NCBI GenBank assembly: GCA_025054855.1
Contig: JANWZS010000008.1
Span: forward strand, 1 to 64,000
Direction of reading: 5' to 3'
Source of the DNA: Candidatus Nitrosocaldus sp.
Lineage (GTDB): Archaea > Thermoproteota > Nitrososphaeria > Nitrososphaerales > Nitrosocaldaceae
DNA length: 64,000 nucleotides
This document shows positions 9,379 to 18,019 of this stretch, piece by piece. Numbering within the stretch: the stretch's first letter is position 1; each line of letters starts with the position of its first letter. A program made the translations under genes and the position numbers. The notes below the pieces were generated by a model, which made no database searches, was not told where the DNA came from, and saw nothing but the letters and a program-made list of their open reading frames with translations.

Positions 9379-9468
9379 CTACTTCTTGCCAGACTGCTGT
9401 GCTGACTGTTGCTGCCCCTGCCCACCCTGTGCCTGATTTTTATCCTTCTTCTCCTTCTTCTTGGCCAT
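9379..9468 (-). CDS. 29-residue Lys/Gln-rich peptide
   Basis: A complete short frame from ATG 9468 to TAG 9379. It starts MAKKKEKKDK and continues with a Gln/Gly-rich stretch ending in QSGKK. A TATA-like element (9487-9496) sits about 23 bases upstream on the same strand, as for leaderless genes here, and the codons are typical of the neighbours. Composition resembles disordered, nucleic-acid-binding tails of ribosomal proteins, but I cannot assign a family. Confidence 0.45.
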   Translation of the reverse strand: MAKKKEKKDKNQAQGGQGQQQSAQQSGKK

Positions 9469-9486
9469 ATTATCTTATACATTCTC

Positions 9487-9496
9487 TTATAATTAA
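9487..9496 (-). promoter_or_regulatory. TATA-like box before the 29-residue peptide gene
   Basis: Reads TTAATTATAAG on the minus strand, about 23 bases upstream of ATG 9468. It supports that very short frame as a real gene. Confidence 0.4.
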
Positions 9497-9561
9497 GATT
9501 TTCTAAAACAGGGGAAGAGAGATGGCCTAAAGATTAAATCCCCCTCTAACATTGCAGAGGT

Positions 9562-10611
9562 ATGCGGAGTAGGATAAGGGTTGCTCTTATAGGCGTGGGT
9601 AACGTGGCATGTACCCTTCTACAGGGCATGGAGTACTATAGGAAGATGGGTAGCAATGATGGCCCTGCAAGGAAGGGTCTATGGCATGAGAGGGTTGGCA
9701 ACTACACCATAGATGATATAGATGTGGTCTGTGCATTCGATGTAGATGCGAACAAGGTAGGGAGGAGTATACATGAATTACTGGCTCGTGATGGTTCTGG
9801 TATTGGTGCGTACAGGGATCTGGAGGTTAGAGCAGGCATGATGATGGATAGGCCTCCAGAGCACTGGCATATGGATGTGGTTACATCTACAGTTGATGAG
9901 TTCACCAGCGCCCTAAGGCAGTACAACCCAGATGTTGTGCTGAACCTCATCTCCTCATCCCTGGATGGCTCATCCCTAGCATACGCTGAATCCGCATTGC
10001 GTGCAGGTGCAAGCTTCATCAACGCTACACCATCATCGCTCCAGAGCAACCATGCTCTGGCATCAGCGTTCAGGGGTAAGAACCTCCTACTCGTGGGGGA
10101 TGATCTTATGAGCCAGTTTGGAGGTACTGTATTCCACAAGGGCATACTCCAACTCCTCCACAGGAGGGGCATGACCATAGGCAGTTCATACCAGTTGGAT
10201 GTTGGGGGTAGCAGGGATACGAGGAATACCATGGTTGAGGAGGTCAGGGCAAGGAAGAGGAGCATAAAGACCGCAAGCATAAACGCTGAGATTCCCTATG
10301 AGTTCGGGATGACCGCTGGCACTACGGAGTACGTTGAGTTCATGGGGGATGACAGGATAAGTTACTACTGGTTCTACGCTGAGGGCTTCATGGGTTCACC
10401 GGTGAGGATAGATATCATGATGAGGAGCAATGATGGTGCGAATGCATGCAATGTGCTGCTCGATGTGATCAGGGCTGTGAAGCATGCCAGGGATAGGGGC
10501 GATCCAGGTCTCGCTGATATAATAAGTGCGTACGGATTCAAGAGCCCTCCAAATGTGATGGGTGTCATGGAGGCACAGCAGGAGTTCGAGAGGGTATTCA
10601 TTCATACGTAG
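9562..10611 (+). CDS. Inositol-1-phosphate synthase family protein
   Basis: A 349-residue member of the myo-inositol-1-phosphate synthase family, which converts glucose 6-phosphate to inositol 1-phosphate with bound NAD. The Rossmann motif is IGVGNVACTLLQG near residue 10. Later family motifs are VCAFDVDANKVG, NLISSSL, GDDLMSQFGGT (active-site region near residue 178) and GGSRDTRN. In archaea the product serves polar lipid head groups and, in thermophiles, inositol-based solutes. It is transcribed alone from a promoter between 9480 and 9560. The start ATG 9562 is well placed. Confidence 0.88.
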   Translation: MRSRIRVALIGVGNVACTLLQGMEYYRKMGSNDGPARKGLWHERVGNYTIDDIDVVCAFDVDANKVGRSIHELLARDGSGIGAYRDLEVRAGMMMDRPPEHWHMDVVTSTVDEFTSALRQYNPDVVLNLISSSLDGSSLAYAESALRAGASFINATPSSLQSNHALASAFRGKNLLLVGDDLMSQFGGTVFHKGILQLLHRRGMTIGSSYQLDVGGSRDTRNTMVEEVRARKRSIKTASINAEIPYEFGMTAGTTEYVEFMGDDRISYYWFYAEGFMGSPVRIDIMMRSNDGANACNVLLDVIRAVKHARDRGDPGLADIISAYGFKSPPNVMGVMEAQQEFERVFIHT

Positions 10612-10651
10612 CAAGGATAATGAATAAAAACCATCTACAGTAACCAGCAAC

Positions 10652-12139
10652 ATGCTCGACAAGGCCCCAGAGTTCCCAGAGGGGTTCAGATGGCTTAATG
10701 TGGGAGAGCCACTCTCGATGGCAAGGCTGAGAGGATACATAGTTGTGCTAGACTTCTGGACATACTGCTGCATAAACTGCATGCACATGATAGCAGAACT
10801 CACAAGGCTAGAGCATAAGTACAGGGATAAGCCTGTGGTATTCATAGGTGTGCACTCTGCAAAGTTCTACAATGAGCAGCATGCTGAGAACATAGAGCAG
10901 GCTATTATGCGCTACGAGATAGAGCATCCAGTCGTGGTGGATGAGGGTATGAGGATATGGAGGATGTATGGTGCAAATGCATGGCCAACGATAGTGATAG
11001 TAGACCCTCTAGGCAACATAGTGTATAGAAGGTCAGGGGAGGGGCAGGGCGAGTTGATGGATGAGGTCATAGAACTCTTGCTCCACAGGTACTCAGATGG
11101 CAGGCTTGCAGGCAAGCCCCTACATACGGGCACGGTAAGGTATAGCAGGCCTAGGAGCATGCTCTCATTCCCAGGCAAGTTGGCGTTCTCACCAGACGGG
11201 AGCATGATTGCTGTCAGCGACTCAAACAACAACAGGATACTGGTACTTGCACTGGATGGGAATGGTAGGCACAGGGCAAGGATGGTCGAGAGCATAGGCA
11301 ATGGCAAAGGTCTAAGAGATGGCGAATTCGATGAGGCCATGTTCTTCAGGCCCCAGGGCGTAGCATGGGCTGATCATAGCAGTATATACGTTGCTGATAC
11401 TGAGAACCATAGCATAAGGCTTGTGGATCTGAGCAGGAGGGAGGTTAGTACTGTGGCAGGGAATGGCAGGCAGGGCTACTACACCCATGGAGGGTATGGC
11501 AAGGGAGTATCGCTCAACTCACCATGGGATGTTGCGTACAGCAGAGAGAGGAATGCGCTCTTCATAGCCATGGCTGGGCTCCATCAGATCTGGCTCTACA
11601 GCATAGATGACTCCACAGCAAGACCATTCGCTGGGAGCGGGTATGAGGGTATAGTCGACTCTACACTCGAGCATGCACAGTTCGCCCAGCCCAGTGGGCT
11701 ATACCTGCAGGGTGAGCATCTGTACGTTGCTGATAGCGAGAGCTCATCCGTAAGGCTTGTGGATATAGCGAGAGGAAGGGTTCACACGTTAGTAGGTAAG
11801 GACCTCTTCATATTCGGGCATGAGGATGGTAGGTTGGATGAGGCGCTCTTGCAGCATCCCCTAGGCGTATCAGCCATGGGTGAAAGGGTATACGTTGCGG
11901 ATACGTACAACCATGCGATAAGGCTACTAGAACTTAGAAGGGGAGAGGTTAGCACCCTTGTGGGTAGAGCAGGTAGCATGGAATGCAGGCTGGATGAGTC
12001 ATGCACGCTCATGCTCTATGAGCCCAGTGATGTCAAGGTCAAGGGTGATCTGCTCTATATAACAGATACCAACAACCATCTGCTGAGGGTATTCGATACC
12101 AAGGAGAGGGTACTCTACTCTCTGGAGATAGTTGAGTGA
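10652..12139 (+). CDS. Thioredoxin-like domain fused to NHL-repeat propeller
   Basis: A 495-residue protein. Residues about 1-150 form a thioredoxin/AhpC-like domain with Cys-Cys-Ile-Asn-Cys, giving a CxxC at residues 40-43 after VVLDFWTY. The rest is a beta-propeller of NHL-type repeats; each blade carries a D(S/T)xNxxI/VR signature such as VSDSNNNRIL, VADTENHSIRL, VADTYNHAIRL and ITDTNNHLLRV. The domain order matches the NHLRC2-like family. There is no signal peptide, so a cytosolic redox or assembly role is likely; the substrate is unknown. It lies 40 bases after the inositol-phosphate synthase and may be co-transcribed with it. Confidence 0.85.
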   Translation: MLDKAPEFPEGFRWLNVGEPLSMARLRGYIVVLDFWTYCCINCMHMIAELTRLEHKYRDKPVVFIGVHSAKFYNEQHAENIEQAIMRYEIEHPVVVDEGMRIWRMYGANAWPTIVIVDPLGNIVYRRSGEGQGELMDEVIELLLHRYSDGRLAGKPLHTGTVRYSRPRSMLSFPGKLAFSPDGSMIAVSDSNNNRILVLALDGNGRHRARMVESIGNGKGLRDGEFDEAMFFRPQGVAWADHSSIYVADTENHSIRLVDLSRREVSTVAGNGRQGYYTHGGYGKGVSLNSPWDVAYSRERNALFIAMAGLHQIWLYSIDDSTARPFAGSGYEGIVDSTLEHAQFAQPSGLYLQGEHLYVADSESSSVRLVDIARGRVHTLVGKDLFIFGHEDGRLDEALLQHPLGVSAMGERVYVADTYNHAIRLLELRRGEVSTLVGRAGSMECRLDESCTLMLYEPSDVKVKGDLLYITDTNNHLLRVFDTKERVLYSLEIVE

Positions 12140-12143
12140 CTTC

Positions 12144-12169
12144 TGATCGATTGATCGATCAATCGATCA
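12144..12169. repeat. Perfect 26-bp palindrome built of GATC units
   Basis: TGATCGATTGATC followed by its exact reverse complement, just after the thioredoxin-NHL stop codon and in the convergent gap before pheA. More GATTGATCGA elements follow up to 12190. Likely roles are a bidirectional terminator hairpin or a protein-binding site. Confidence 0.75.
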
Positions 12170-12201
12170 CTGATGGGTTGATTGATCGACTGCTGATTGG
12201 A

Positions 12202-13143
12202 TTATGCATTGTATGGTATAGTAGCCTTTGGGTAGGAGCCTAGAACCTTGAGGAATACCACCTTGCTCTTGACCCTCTCAAGGCACTCGCCCACTATATC
12301 ATCAAGCATATGCCCCTCAAAGTCGAGGTAGAAGTTGTACTCCCATGGCCTATCCTTTATTGGCCTGGAGACTATCATGGTGAGGTTTATGCCCCTTGAT
12401 GCAAACTCCCCAAGCACATCGTAGAGTGCCCTTGGCCTATGCTCCAGCGTGAATATTATGGATGTCTTGCTTCCTACACTCATGCCCATACCTGCTGCCT
12501 CCCCTCCTGCCCTTCCTTCCCTTCCCCTTCCACTTCCTGCTGCTACTACTGTTACTGTTACTGTTGATGCTTCCCCTCTCCTCCTCCCCTCTCCCTCCCA
12601 TTCCTCATTCGCAAGCACTAGGAACCTCGTGTAGTTGTTACTGCTATCCTCTATACCCTCGGCGAGTATCCTCATCCCGTATATCTCTGCTGCCAACCTG
12701 CTGGCTATCGCAGCACTGGCATCAGGCCTCCTCTCCCTGAGCATCTTCACACTCCCTGCAGTATCATAGTAGGGTATGGGCTCATACCCATGCCTCTGTA
12801 TGAACCCTCTACACTGCCCTAGGGCCTGTGGATGGGAGTAGACGTACCTTATGCTATCCATGCTGCTACCCTCGTAGCCTATGAGGCAGTGCTCTATCCT
12901 CAGATACGCCTCCCCCTGTATCTTGAGGTGTGTGCTGAGCAGGTGATCGTACGTCTCGTTCACACTCCCCTCTATGGAGTTCTCTATGGGCACTATTGCG
13001 TAATCAGCCTCGTGCACCTCTGCTGAGTAGAATACATCTGCTATTGTACGCTTTGGGATGAGTTCTACACCCGTGTTGAAGTACTGGAGTGCAGCCATCT
13101 CGCTGTATGCCCCTCTCTCGCCCTGGAATACAACCTTGACCAT
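12202..13143 (-). CDS. pheA: Prephenate dehydratase
   Basis: Makes phenylpyruvate in phenylalanine synthesis. The 313-residue protein has the two-lobed dehydratase domain (VVFQGERGAYSEMAAL at the N-terminus, VPIENSIEGSV, and the NNYTRFLVL motif near residue 195). A C-terminal ACT regulatory domain follows (SIIFTLEHRPRALYDVL, and SRPIKDRPWEYNFYLDF for phenylalanine binding). Between them, residues about 203-250 are a low-complexity Gly/Arg/Glu/Thr-Val insert absent from ordinary family members, coded partly by ACTGTT repeats (12549-12566). The insert lies in the inter-domain linker, so activity is probably kept. Confidence 0.93.
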   Translation of the reverse strand: MVKVVFQGERGAYSEMAALQYFNTGVELIPKRTIADVFYSAEVHEADYAIVPIENSIEGSVNETYDHLLSTHLKIQGEAYLRIEHCLIGYEGSSMDSIRYVYSHPQALGQCRGFIQRHGYEPIPYYDTAGSVKMLRERRPDASAAIASRLAAEIYGMRILAEGIEDSSNNYTRFLVLANEEWEGEGRRRGEASTVTVTVVAAGSGRGREGRAGGEAAGMGMSVGSKTSIIFTLEHRPRALYDVLGEFASRGINLTMIVSRPIKDRPWEYNFYLDFEGHMLDDIVGECLERVKSKVVFLKVLGSYPKATIPYNA

Positions 13144-13198
13144 CCCATCACCCCATAGAAGGCATGCAACCTATGGGTATCAGCCAACCATCAGCTGT

Positions 13199-13756
13199 TC
13201 AGCTGCAACGCAATGCATTAACATTACCGTAATCCTCTGCAAGCTTCCTCGATGATACGGCATTGCACTCTACGCACTTGACCTCCTCTGCGTTGAGCCT
13301 CACGACCTCTCCACCGCACTGGTTGCATCTGGTGTATATGACACCAAGGTTACTGTCCCTGAATGTTACGTGTATGTACCCGTTGAGTATGCTCGCTACC
13401 TTGGCCCTGACCATATCCCCAACCCTGAACATGTTCTGAACCTTGATCTTGCCCCTCCCTATGTATATCGCATCGAACCTTGCATCGCTCCTCAACTCGT
13501 TTATGTAGACTATACGTATGTTGGCTGAGTTGGATGTGAGCATATGCACGAAGCCAATCACATGATCACCCACCTTCGGGAGCAGTATGCTCTTCAGACC
13601 ATTGACCCTCACGTACCTCTGCTTGAGATCGTATGTTACCTTGCCTACCCTGCTTGCCCTTAACATGCCATCGCTGTGCTGGTATACGCCATCGAGCCCC
13701 TCGAACTCCTCTATGGTTGCTATCCTATCTCCTGGGAGTGTGAACCTTACCCTCAT
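13199..13756 (-). CDS. csl4: Exosome RNA-binding subunit Csl4
   Basis: A cap subunit of the archaeal exosome, which binds RNA for 3'-5' decay or tailing by the Rrp41-Rrp42 core. The 185 residues show an N-terminal strand-rich domain, a central S1 domain (VGDHVIGFVHML through GDMVRAKVASILNGYIHVTF) and a C-terminal zinc ribbon with CNQCGG and CVECNA. Its 3' end is close to pheA and the 5' end follows dph2 on the same strand, so dph2-csl4-pheA may form one transcript. Confidence 0.9.
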   Translation of the reverse strand: MRVRFTLPGDRIATIEEFEGLDGVYQHSDGMLRASRVGKVTYDLKQRYVRVNGLKSILLPKVGDHVIGFVHMLTSNSANIRIVYINELRSDARFDAIYIGRGKIKVQNMFRVGDMVRAKVASILNGYIHVTFRDSNLGVIYTRCNQCGGEVVRLNAEEVKCVECNAVSSRKLAEDYGNVNALRCS

Positions 13757-13831
13757 CCCTCCCTACTATGATGCACTGGTATTTTATCCCTTTCCACACA
13801 ACACGAATCGAATCACGTATAGTAGATTCAT

Positions 13832-14857
13832 TCAGAGCCAGTGTGGGAGTACCAGGAACTCATCGTACTCTATGTTCTGCTTGTCTAGCAGCTTAAGCAG
13901 TGTATACGCTTGGGGTACGGAGAGTACTGGCCTTGAGAACTCATCGTCTATGGATATCCTTGGGCATGCGACCTGTATGAACGCATCTACATCACTGAAG
14001 ACCCTCAGCCTCTCCTCAGTAACCTCGGTCAATGCTATGAGCCTCACACTCCTCCCATGGGCCTCGAGCCTACTCTTGATATCCTTCACCCTGTTGAGCA
14101 TCATCTGCCCCTCCTTCAGACCGACTATGAGCCCTATCCTCTCCGCATCCAGTGCCTTGTACACAGCGAGCAGTGCCCTCCTCTTGAGCCCCTCTGCTAT
14201 GCCGTTGACCTCCCTGACCTCATCATAGTACGGGTCGAGCATGAGTGTCAACCTGTTGGTGGATAGCGCTATACCAACAGCATGGAAGATGCTCTGCCCA
14301 AGGAATAAGAAGGCATCTATTCTATCCCTCGCATAGAATGCAGGGTAGAACTCGCAGCCGAATACCTGTGCATCCATAAGCTGCCCCTTGCCTGTGGTTG
14401 TGGCAACGATGAACCCGTTATCCTGGAGCATCCTCCTAGCATTGCCCACCTGATGCACATGCTGGCTATCTGTCAGCACTGCAACACTCCTGATACCCCT
14501 ATCCCTCAGCACCGCTACGCACTTGGCGAGCACAGAGTCGAATGGGATATCATCGTATGCATCTACCATCACCACATTACCAAACTCCTTCATGGATATG
14601 CTATGCCCTACGTGGAAGAGTATATCTGCGTTGAGCCTCCTTGCAGCATCTGTGTTCAGATCGCACGAGCCATAGCAGGGATCTGCTATAACGTAGGCGT
14701 CTATCCCGAACTCCCTGCTCACCTTGTCTGCCAGGCTCGAGATCTTACCGAGTAGGGCCTCTGGGCCGTTGAATGCTACAACTCTGGGCCTCCTCTCCCT
14801 TATTGTGCTGAAGACCCTCTCCTCATCTATGTGTATCAACCTGTATGGATCACCCAA
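13832..14857 (-). CDS. dph2: 2-(3-amino-3-carboxypropyl)histidine synthase Dph2
   Basis: A radical SAM-type [4Fe-4S] enzyme that starts diphthamide synthesis on a histidine of elongation factor 2. Three separated cysteines expected to hold the cluster are visible: in ADPCYGSCD near residue 65, in VFGCEF near 165, and in VACPRISID near 290. The 341-residue length and the three-domain repeat pattern fit the archaeal homodimeric enzyme. Translation starts at ATG 14857. Confidence 0.9.
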   Translation of the reverse strand: MGDPYRLIHIDEERVFSTIRERRPRVVAFNGPEALLGKISSLADKVSREFGIDAYVIADPCYGSCDLNTDAARRLNADILFHVGHSISMKEFGNVVMVDAYDDIPFDSVLAKCVAVLRDRGIRSVAVLTDSQHVHQVGNARRMLQDNGFIVATTTGKGQLMDAQVFGCEFYPAFYARDRIDAFLFLGQSIFHAVGIALSTNRLTLMLDPYYDEVREVNGIAEGLKRRALLAVYKALDAERIGLIVGLKEGQMMLNRVKDIKSRLEAHGRSVRLIALTEVTEERLRVFSDVDAFIQVACPRISIDDEFSRPVLSVPQAYTLLKLLDKQNIEYDEFLVLPHWL

Positions 14858-14889
14858 CGCATATTATATGCCTTCTCACGCATGAGAAT

Positions 14890-15463
14890 CTACATGTATG
14901 TAGCATGCAACCTTATGCCCCTTGCCCCTGCCTCCTCCTCTGCCTCTGGCCTTATCGTATGCCCAAAGATGAACTTGAATGCATCCACACCCTTCGCCTC
15001 ATGGAACCTCCTTACATCGCTCCTGTCTATCCTCCCCTTCTTGACCTCGCCTATGACTATGATATCTCTACCATCCTTACCCTTGCCCTTCACATACACA
15101 CCGACCTCCCTCTCCTTGCCATCTACCCTCACAGGGTACCCCAGCCTTATATCGATCCTCCTTATAGTTATCCCATCATCCACCAACAGCCTAGGCAACT
15201 TGGTCACAGCAACCTCCTCAGGGTGAACAAGTTATCTGACAACCTGCCCACCTCCCTCCTCAGCGAGGCCAATGCGAGTTCTGTCCTTGCTTGGGCATCG
15301 GTGAGCCTTGCAATGGAATCCTCCAACTTTGCTACTGCATCCTGTAACCTTGAGACCGAGGCCCTTATATCCTCCAACCCTATAAGCCCTGCTACGGCGT
15401 ACCTGAACTCCTCGTCATTCCTTGAGTAGCCTGAGCATGCCCTTCTTGATCTGCTTAGTCCAT
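14890..15463 (-). pseudogene. Frameshifted coiled-coil/nuclease-like gene (paralogue of 39219-40079)
   Basis: Three pieces of one protein lie in different frames. Residues TKQIKKGMLRLLKE (from about 15463) end at a TGA near 15416. The next piece, DEEFRYAVAGLIGLEDI with a coiled coil, runs to TGA at 15217. The last is open from LVHPEEVAVTKLPRLL (GTG at 15207 gives 105 residues). The second piece matches the N-terminus of the intact gene at 39219 (KEFRYAVAGLIGLDDI). The third has the PD-(D/E)xK-like core VGVYVKGKG...IIVIGEVKKG and ends RGIRLHATY. Two, perhaps three, single-base changes would restore one frame. Either a real pseudogene or sequencing errors. Confidence 0.7.
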
Positions 15464-15586
15464 ACTGTATGCTGCCATGAGTCAGTATATAAATGATCAG
15501 CGCATAACAATGTGATGATCGCTATCTGCCTATCATTTGTGCCGATGCAGTAATATGCATGTCACTCTATCCTGCATCTGTTGAAG

Positions 15587-15751
15587 GTGAGGATACCCAT
15601 ACACCTTATCTTTATGCTTATAGTTGCGTTGATCGTACAACTCCTAATAGTCATAACGCTCATCTGTATCCATGGCATGATCACTGATGGCACTCCACCA
15701 GATCTACCTATAGCCTGTGTTATATGGGAGAGGGGGAGGTGGTACATCTAG
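15587..15751 (+). CDS. Possible 54-residue single-span membrane peptide
   Basis: The frame opens at GTG 15587 (in-frame TTG at 15581) and ends at TAG 15749-15751. It has a basic start, one long hydrophobic span of about 20 residues (IFMLIVALIVQLLIVITLIC) and a polar tail (TDGTPPDLPIACVIWERG). The charge pattern and clean span look like a real small membrane protein, but there is no convincing promoter and no family. Confidence 0.3.
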   Translation: MRIPIHLIFMLIVALIVQLLIVITLICIHGMITDGTPPDLPIACVIWERGRWYI

Positions 15752-16365
15752 CAACAAGCATAGCGGTTACAGGCATGTTGGCTACACTCAGCGAAGGCTC
15801 AGGGATACACTAACTAAATCTGCGTGCTTGCTTGAACAGCACATATAGCATACGATCACACTCCCTCCTTCCTCCCGCTACTAACAGTACGCATATCCAT
15901 ACGGTTGGGTTATAGGCGGTGCGCTGAGCAGAGATTGCAGCACCAACACATCCTCTCCCTGTAACATTCTTGCAGGGGAACATCCACTCCATGTATGGCA
16001 TATGGTTGGCATGAGCCAGGTGCAGGGCTAGCTCGGTCCACCTGTATCCTATCATCTACTGTGCTTCAGGTACTGCTTCCAACTCTTCGTGCATACATGC
16101 ACATGCTTAACCATACTGCTAGGTGTACACCACACCAGCCTCTTGTGCAGACATTATGTATGTGAGTGTGTGTGGTGAATAACCTGAATAGGATGACTCC
16201 AGTGGATTAGTCCATCGAGATTCATGCATAACCATCTTGATGTTCTGCATATAGGGGATAAAGAGTATTAATGCCAGCAGGAATAACAAATATTGATACA
16301 ACTAATATAATTAATAATGTGATCATACCTGCTAGAAGATATAAATTGGGATATCAAGGGGTAAA

Positions 16366-16377
16366 AATATTTAATAA
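16366..16377 (+). promoter_or_regulatory. TATA-like box for the RAM-domain gene
   Basis: AAATATTTAATAA element ending 21 bases before ATG 16399, fitting a leaderless transcript. Confidence 0.5.
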
Positions 16378-16398
16378 TGCGTCTCTACAATAGACTCC

Positions 16399-16632
16399 AT
16401 GCCAATAGCATTCGTGCTCATAAACGCAGAGATGGGCTCCGAGGAGGCACTGATAAAGGAGTTGAAGCAGTTGGATGGTGTGAAGGAGGTGTACACAGTC
16501 TACGGTGTATACGATATAATAGCAAAGGTTGAGAGCGACAGCATGGAGAAGGTGAAGGAGACGATAACATGGAAGATAAGGAGGCTACCAAACGTAAGGT
16601 CTACATTGACCATGATAGTGATAGAGAGCTAG
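16399..16632 (+). CDS. Stand-alone RAM (Lrp/AsnC ligand-binding) domain protein
   Basis: 77 residues covering only the effector-binding RAM domain of Lrp/AsnC regulators (AFVLINAEMGSEEALIKELK, then VYTVYGVYDIIAKVES), with no DNA-binding helix-turn-helix. Such small proteins form decamer-like rings and may sense amino acids or partner with full-length Lrp proteins. A full-length Lrp protein is at 40273-40755 and a RAM domain fused to a VOC domain at 37331-37954. It lies 10 bases upstream of tiaS, so the two are probably co-transcribed. Confidence 0.88.
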   Translation: MPIAFVLINAEMGSEEALIKELKQLDGVKEVYTVYGVYDIIAKVESDSMEKVKETITWKIRRLPNVRSTLTMIVIES

Positions 16633-16642
16633 GTAACAGACG

Positions 16643-18019
16643 ATGCTGCTGATAGGCATAGATGATACGGATAGTAGGCTTGGGAGGTGCACGACCCATC
16701 TTGCGTACAGGATAGTGGATTTTTTGCTCTCAAATGGTTACGAACTTGGGGAGTACCCATTCTTGGCAAGGTTGAACCCCAACATACCCTGGAAGACCAG
16801 GGGCAACGGTGCAGTGTGCATAAGCGTCAAGGTGGATATGGGTAGCAGGGATGGGGAGCGTATCATTGGAGCTATCAAGGAGATGGTTGCGAGTAACTCG
16901 ATGATAGGCTATGGAGCCAACCCTGGTGTGGTCTTCCTTGAGACGCACAGGTACGAGCCCGTGATAAGGTTCGCTAGGGATGCACTCTGGAGGGTTGTCA
17001 GCCCAAAGGGTGCACTGCAGGTTGCAGATGCGTACAGGGAGCATGGGGATGGGATAGAGTACATCGCAATGGGTAATGGGCAGGGTATCGTTGGGGCACT
17101 AGCATCCATAGGCATGGCAGTTGCAGGGCTCGAGGATTACACGTTCGAGGTGATAGCGTACAGGATGGATGGTATGTGTGGGCAACCAAGGTGCATAGAT
17201 GAGGCCAGTGTCATAGCCATGGACAAGGCTACGCATCCTTACACGTTCAACAACTACGACTACAAGCATGCTAGGGTGCTCATAGCACCACATGGGCCAG
17301 ACCCTGTGCTCCTTGGGGTCAGGGGTGATGATCCAGGTACACTCCTGGATGCGCTATCCATGCTCAAGGTCAGAGAACCTATGGATGGGTACATGTTATT
17401 CAGGAGCAACCAGGGCACGAATGCACACCTAGCGAATATGCTCGATGCCAGCAACCTAAAGGCGTACACCTCTGGCTACGTCAGGGGAACGGTGGCATCT
17501 GAGCCCATGGCCATGAAGGGGGGGCATACATTCTTTGCTTTAGAGTGCGATGGTATGGGCGATGGTGATGGCAGGGTACTGTGTGCAGTGTATGAGCCCA
17601 CTGGCTTGAGTCCACTGGCACAGATGCTCGGCAAGGGTGATCTGCTGGAGGTTGGTGGGGGGGTGAGGAAGGGTACCAGCAAGCATCCCAAGGTGCTCAA
17701 CGTAGAGTACATAAGGGTTATAGATGTAGCAAGGAGGGTCAGGTACATGAACCCCATATGCGTATGTGGCAAGAGGCTCAAGTCCGAGGGAAGGGGCAAG
17801 GGATATGGGTGCAAGCACTGTGGCTACAGGGTTAGGGATGCTGAGAGGGTTGAGGTGGAGGTTGGAAGGGGTGTAGAGCCAGGGCTCTATATTCCAGATA
17901 TGAAGGCACACAGGCACCTCACCAAGCCACTGCACAGGTACGGCATGAGGCCAGGGAGGATGAGGATGGATCTGGGGTGGTTCCGCAGGCATACAGGGGT
18001 GGGTACTGATCATGGCTAG
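16643..18019 (+). CDS. tiaS: tRNA(Ile2) 2-agmatinylcytidine synthetase TiaS
   Basis: Attaches agmatine to C34 of tRNA-Ile(CAU) so that it reads AUA, an archaea-specific and essential step. The 458-residue protein starts with the signature LIGIDDTDSRLGRCTTHLA. It continues with the kinase-like domain (ARLNPNIPWKTRGNGA), an OB-fold region, and a C-terminal zinc ribbon (CVCGKRL and CKHCGYR) followed by a basic tail. Its last 8 bases overlap the next gene at 18012. Confidence 0.94.
   Translation: MLLIGIDDTDSRLGRCTTHLAYRIVDFLLSNGYELGEYPFLARLNPNIPWKTRGNGAVCISVKVDMGSRDGERIIGAIKEMVASNSMIGYGANPGVVFLETHRYEPVIRFARDALWRVVSPKGALQVADAYREHGDGIEYIAMGNGQGIVGALASIGMAVAGLEDYTFEVIAYRMDGMCGQPRCIDEASVIAMDKATHPYTFNNYDYKHARVLIAPHGPDPVLLGVRGDDPGTLLDALSMLKVREPMDGYMLFRSNQGTNAHLANMLDASNLKAYTSGYVRGTVASEPMAMKGGHTFFALECDGMGDGDGRVLCAVYEPTGLSPLAQMLGKGDLLEVGGGVRKGTSKHPKVLNVEYIRVIDVARRVRYMNPICVCGKRLKSEGRGKGYGCKHCGYRVRDAERVEVEVGRGVEPGLYIPDMKAHRHLTKPLHRYGMRPGRMRMDLGWFRRHTGVGTDHG

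Larger units (their letters stand above)
15464..16398. other. Long region with almost no coding evidence
   Basis: About 930 bases between the broken coiled-coil gene and the RAM-domain gene. One possible small membrane peptide lies at 15587-15751 (listed separately). Minus-strand frames at 15562-15747, 15810-16055 and 16119-16301 have no family resemblance, and the first overlaps the peptide. I found no tRNA-like fold or repeat array. The last 100 bases are A/T-rich and hold the promoter for the gene at 16399. Confidence 0.5.

Noticed and set aside
16119-16301. 60-codon minus-strand frame with hydrophobic start
   Set aside because: TTG start, no promoter at the right distance, no conserved pattern after the hydrophobic part.
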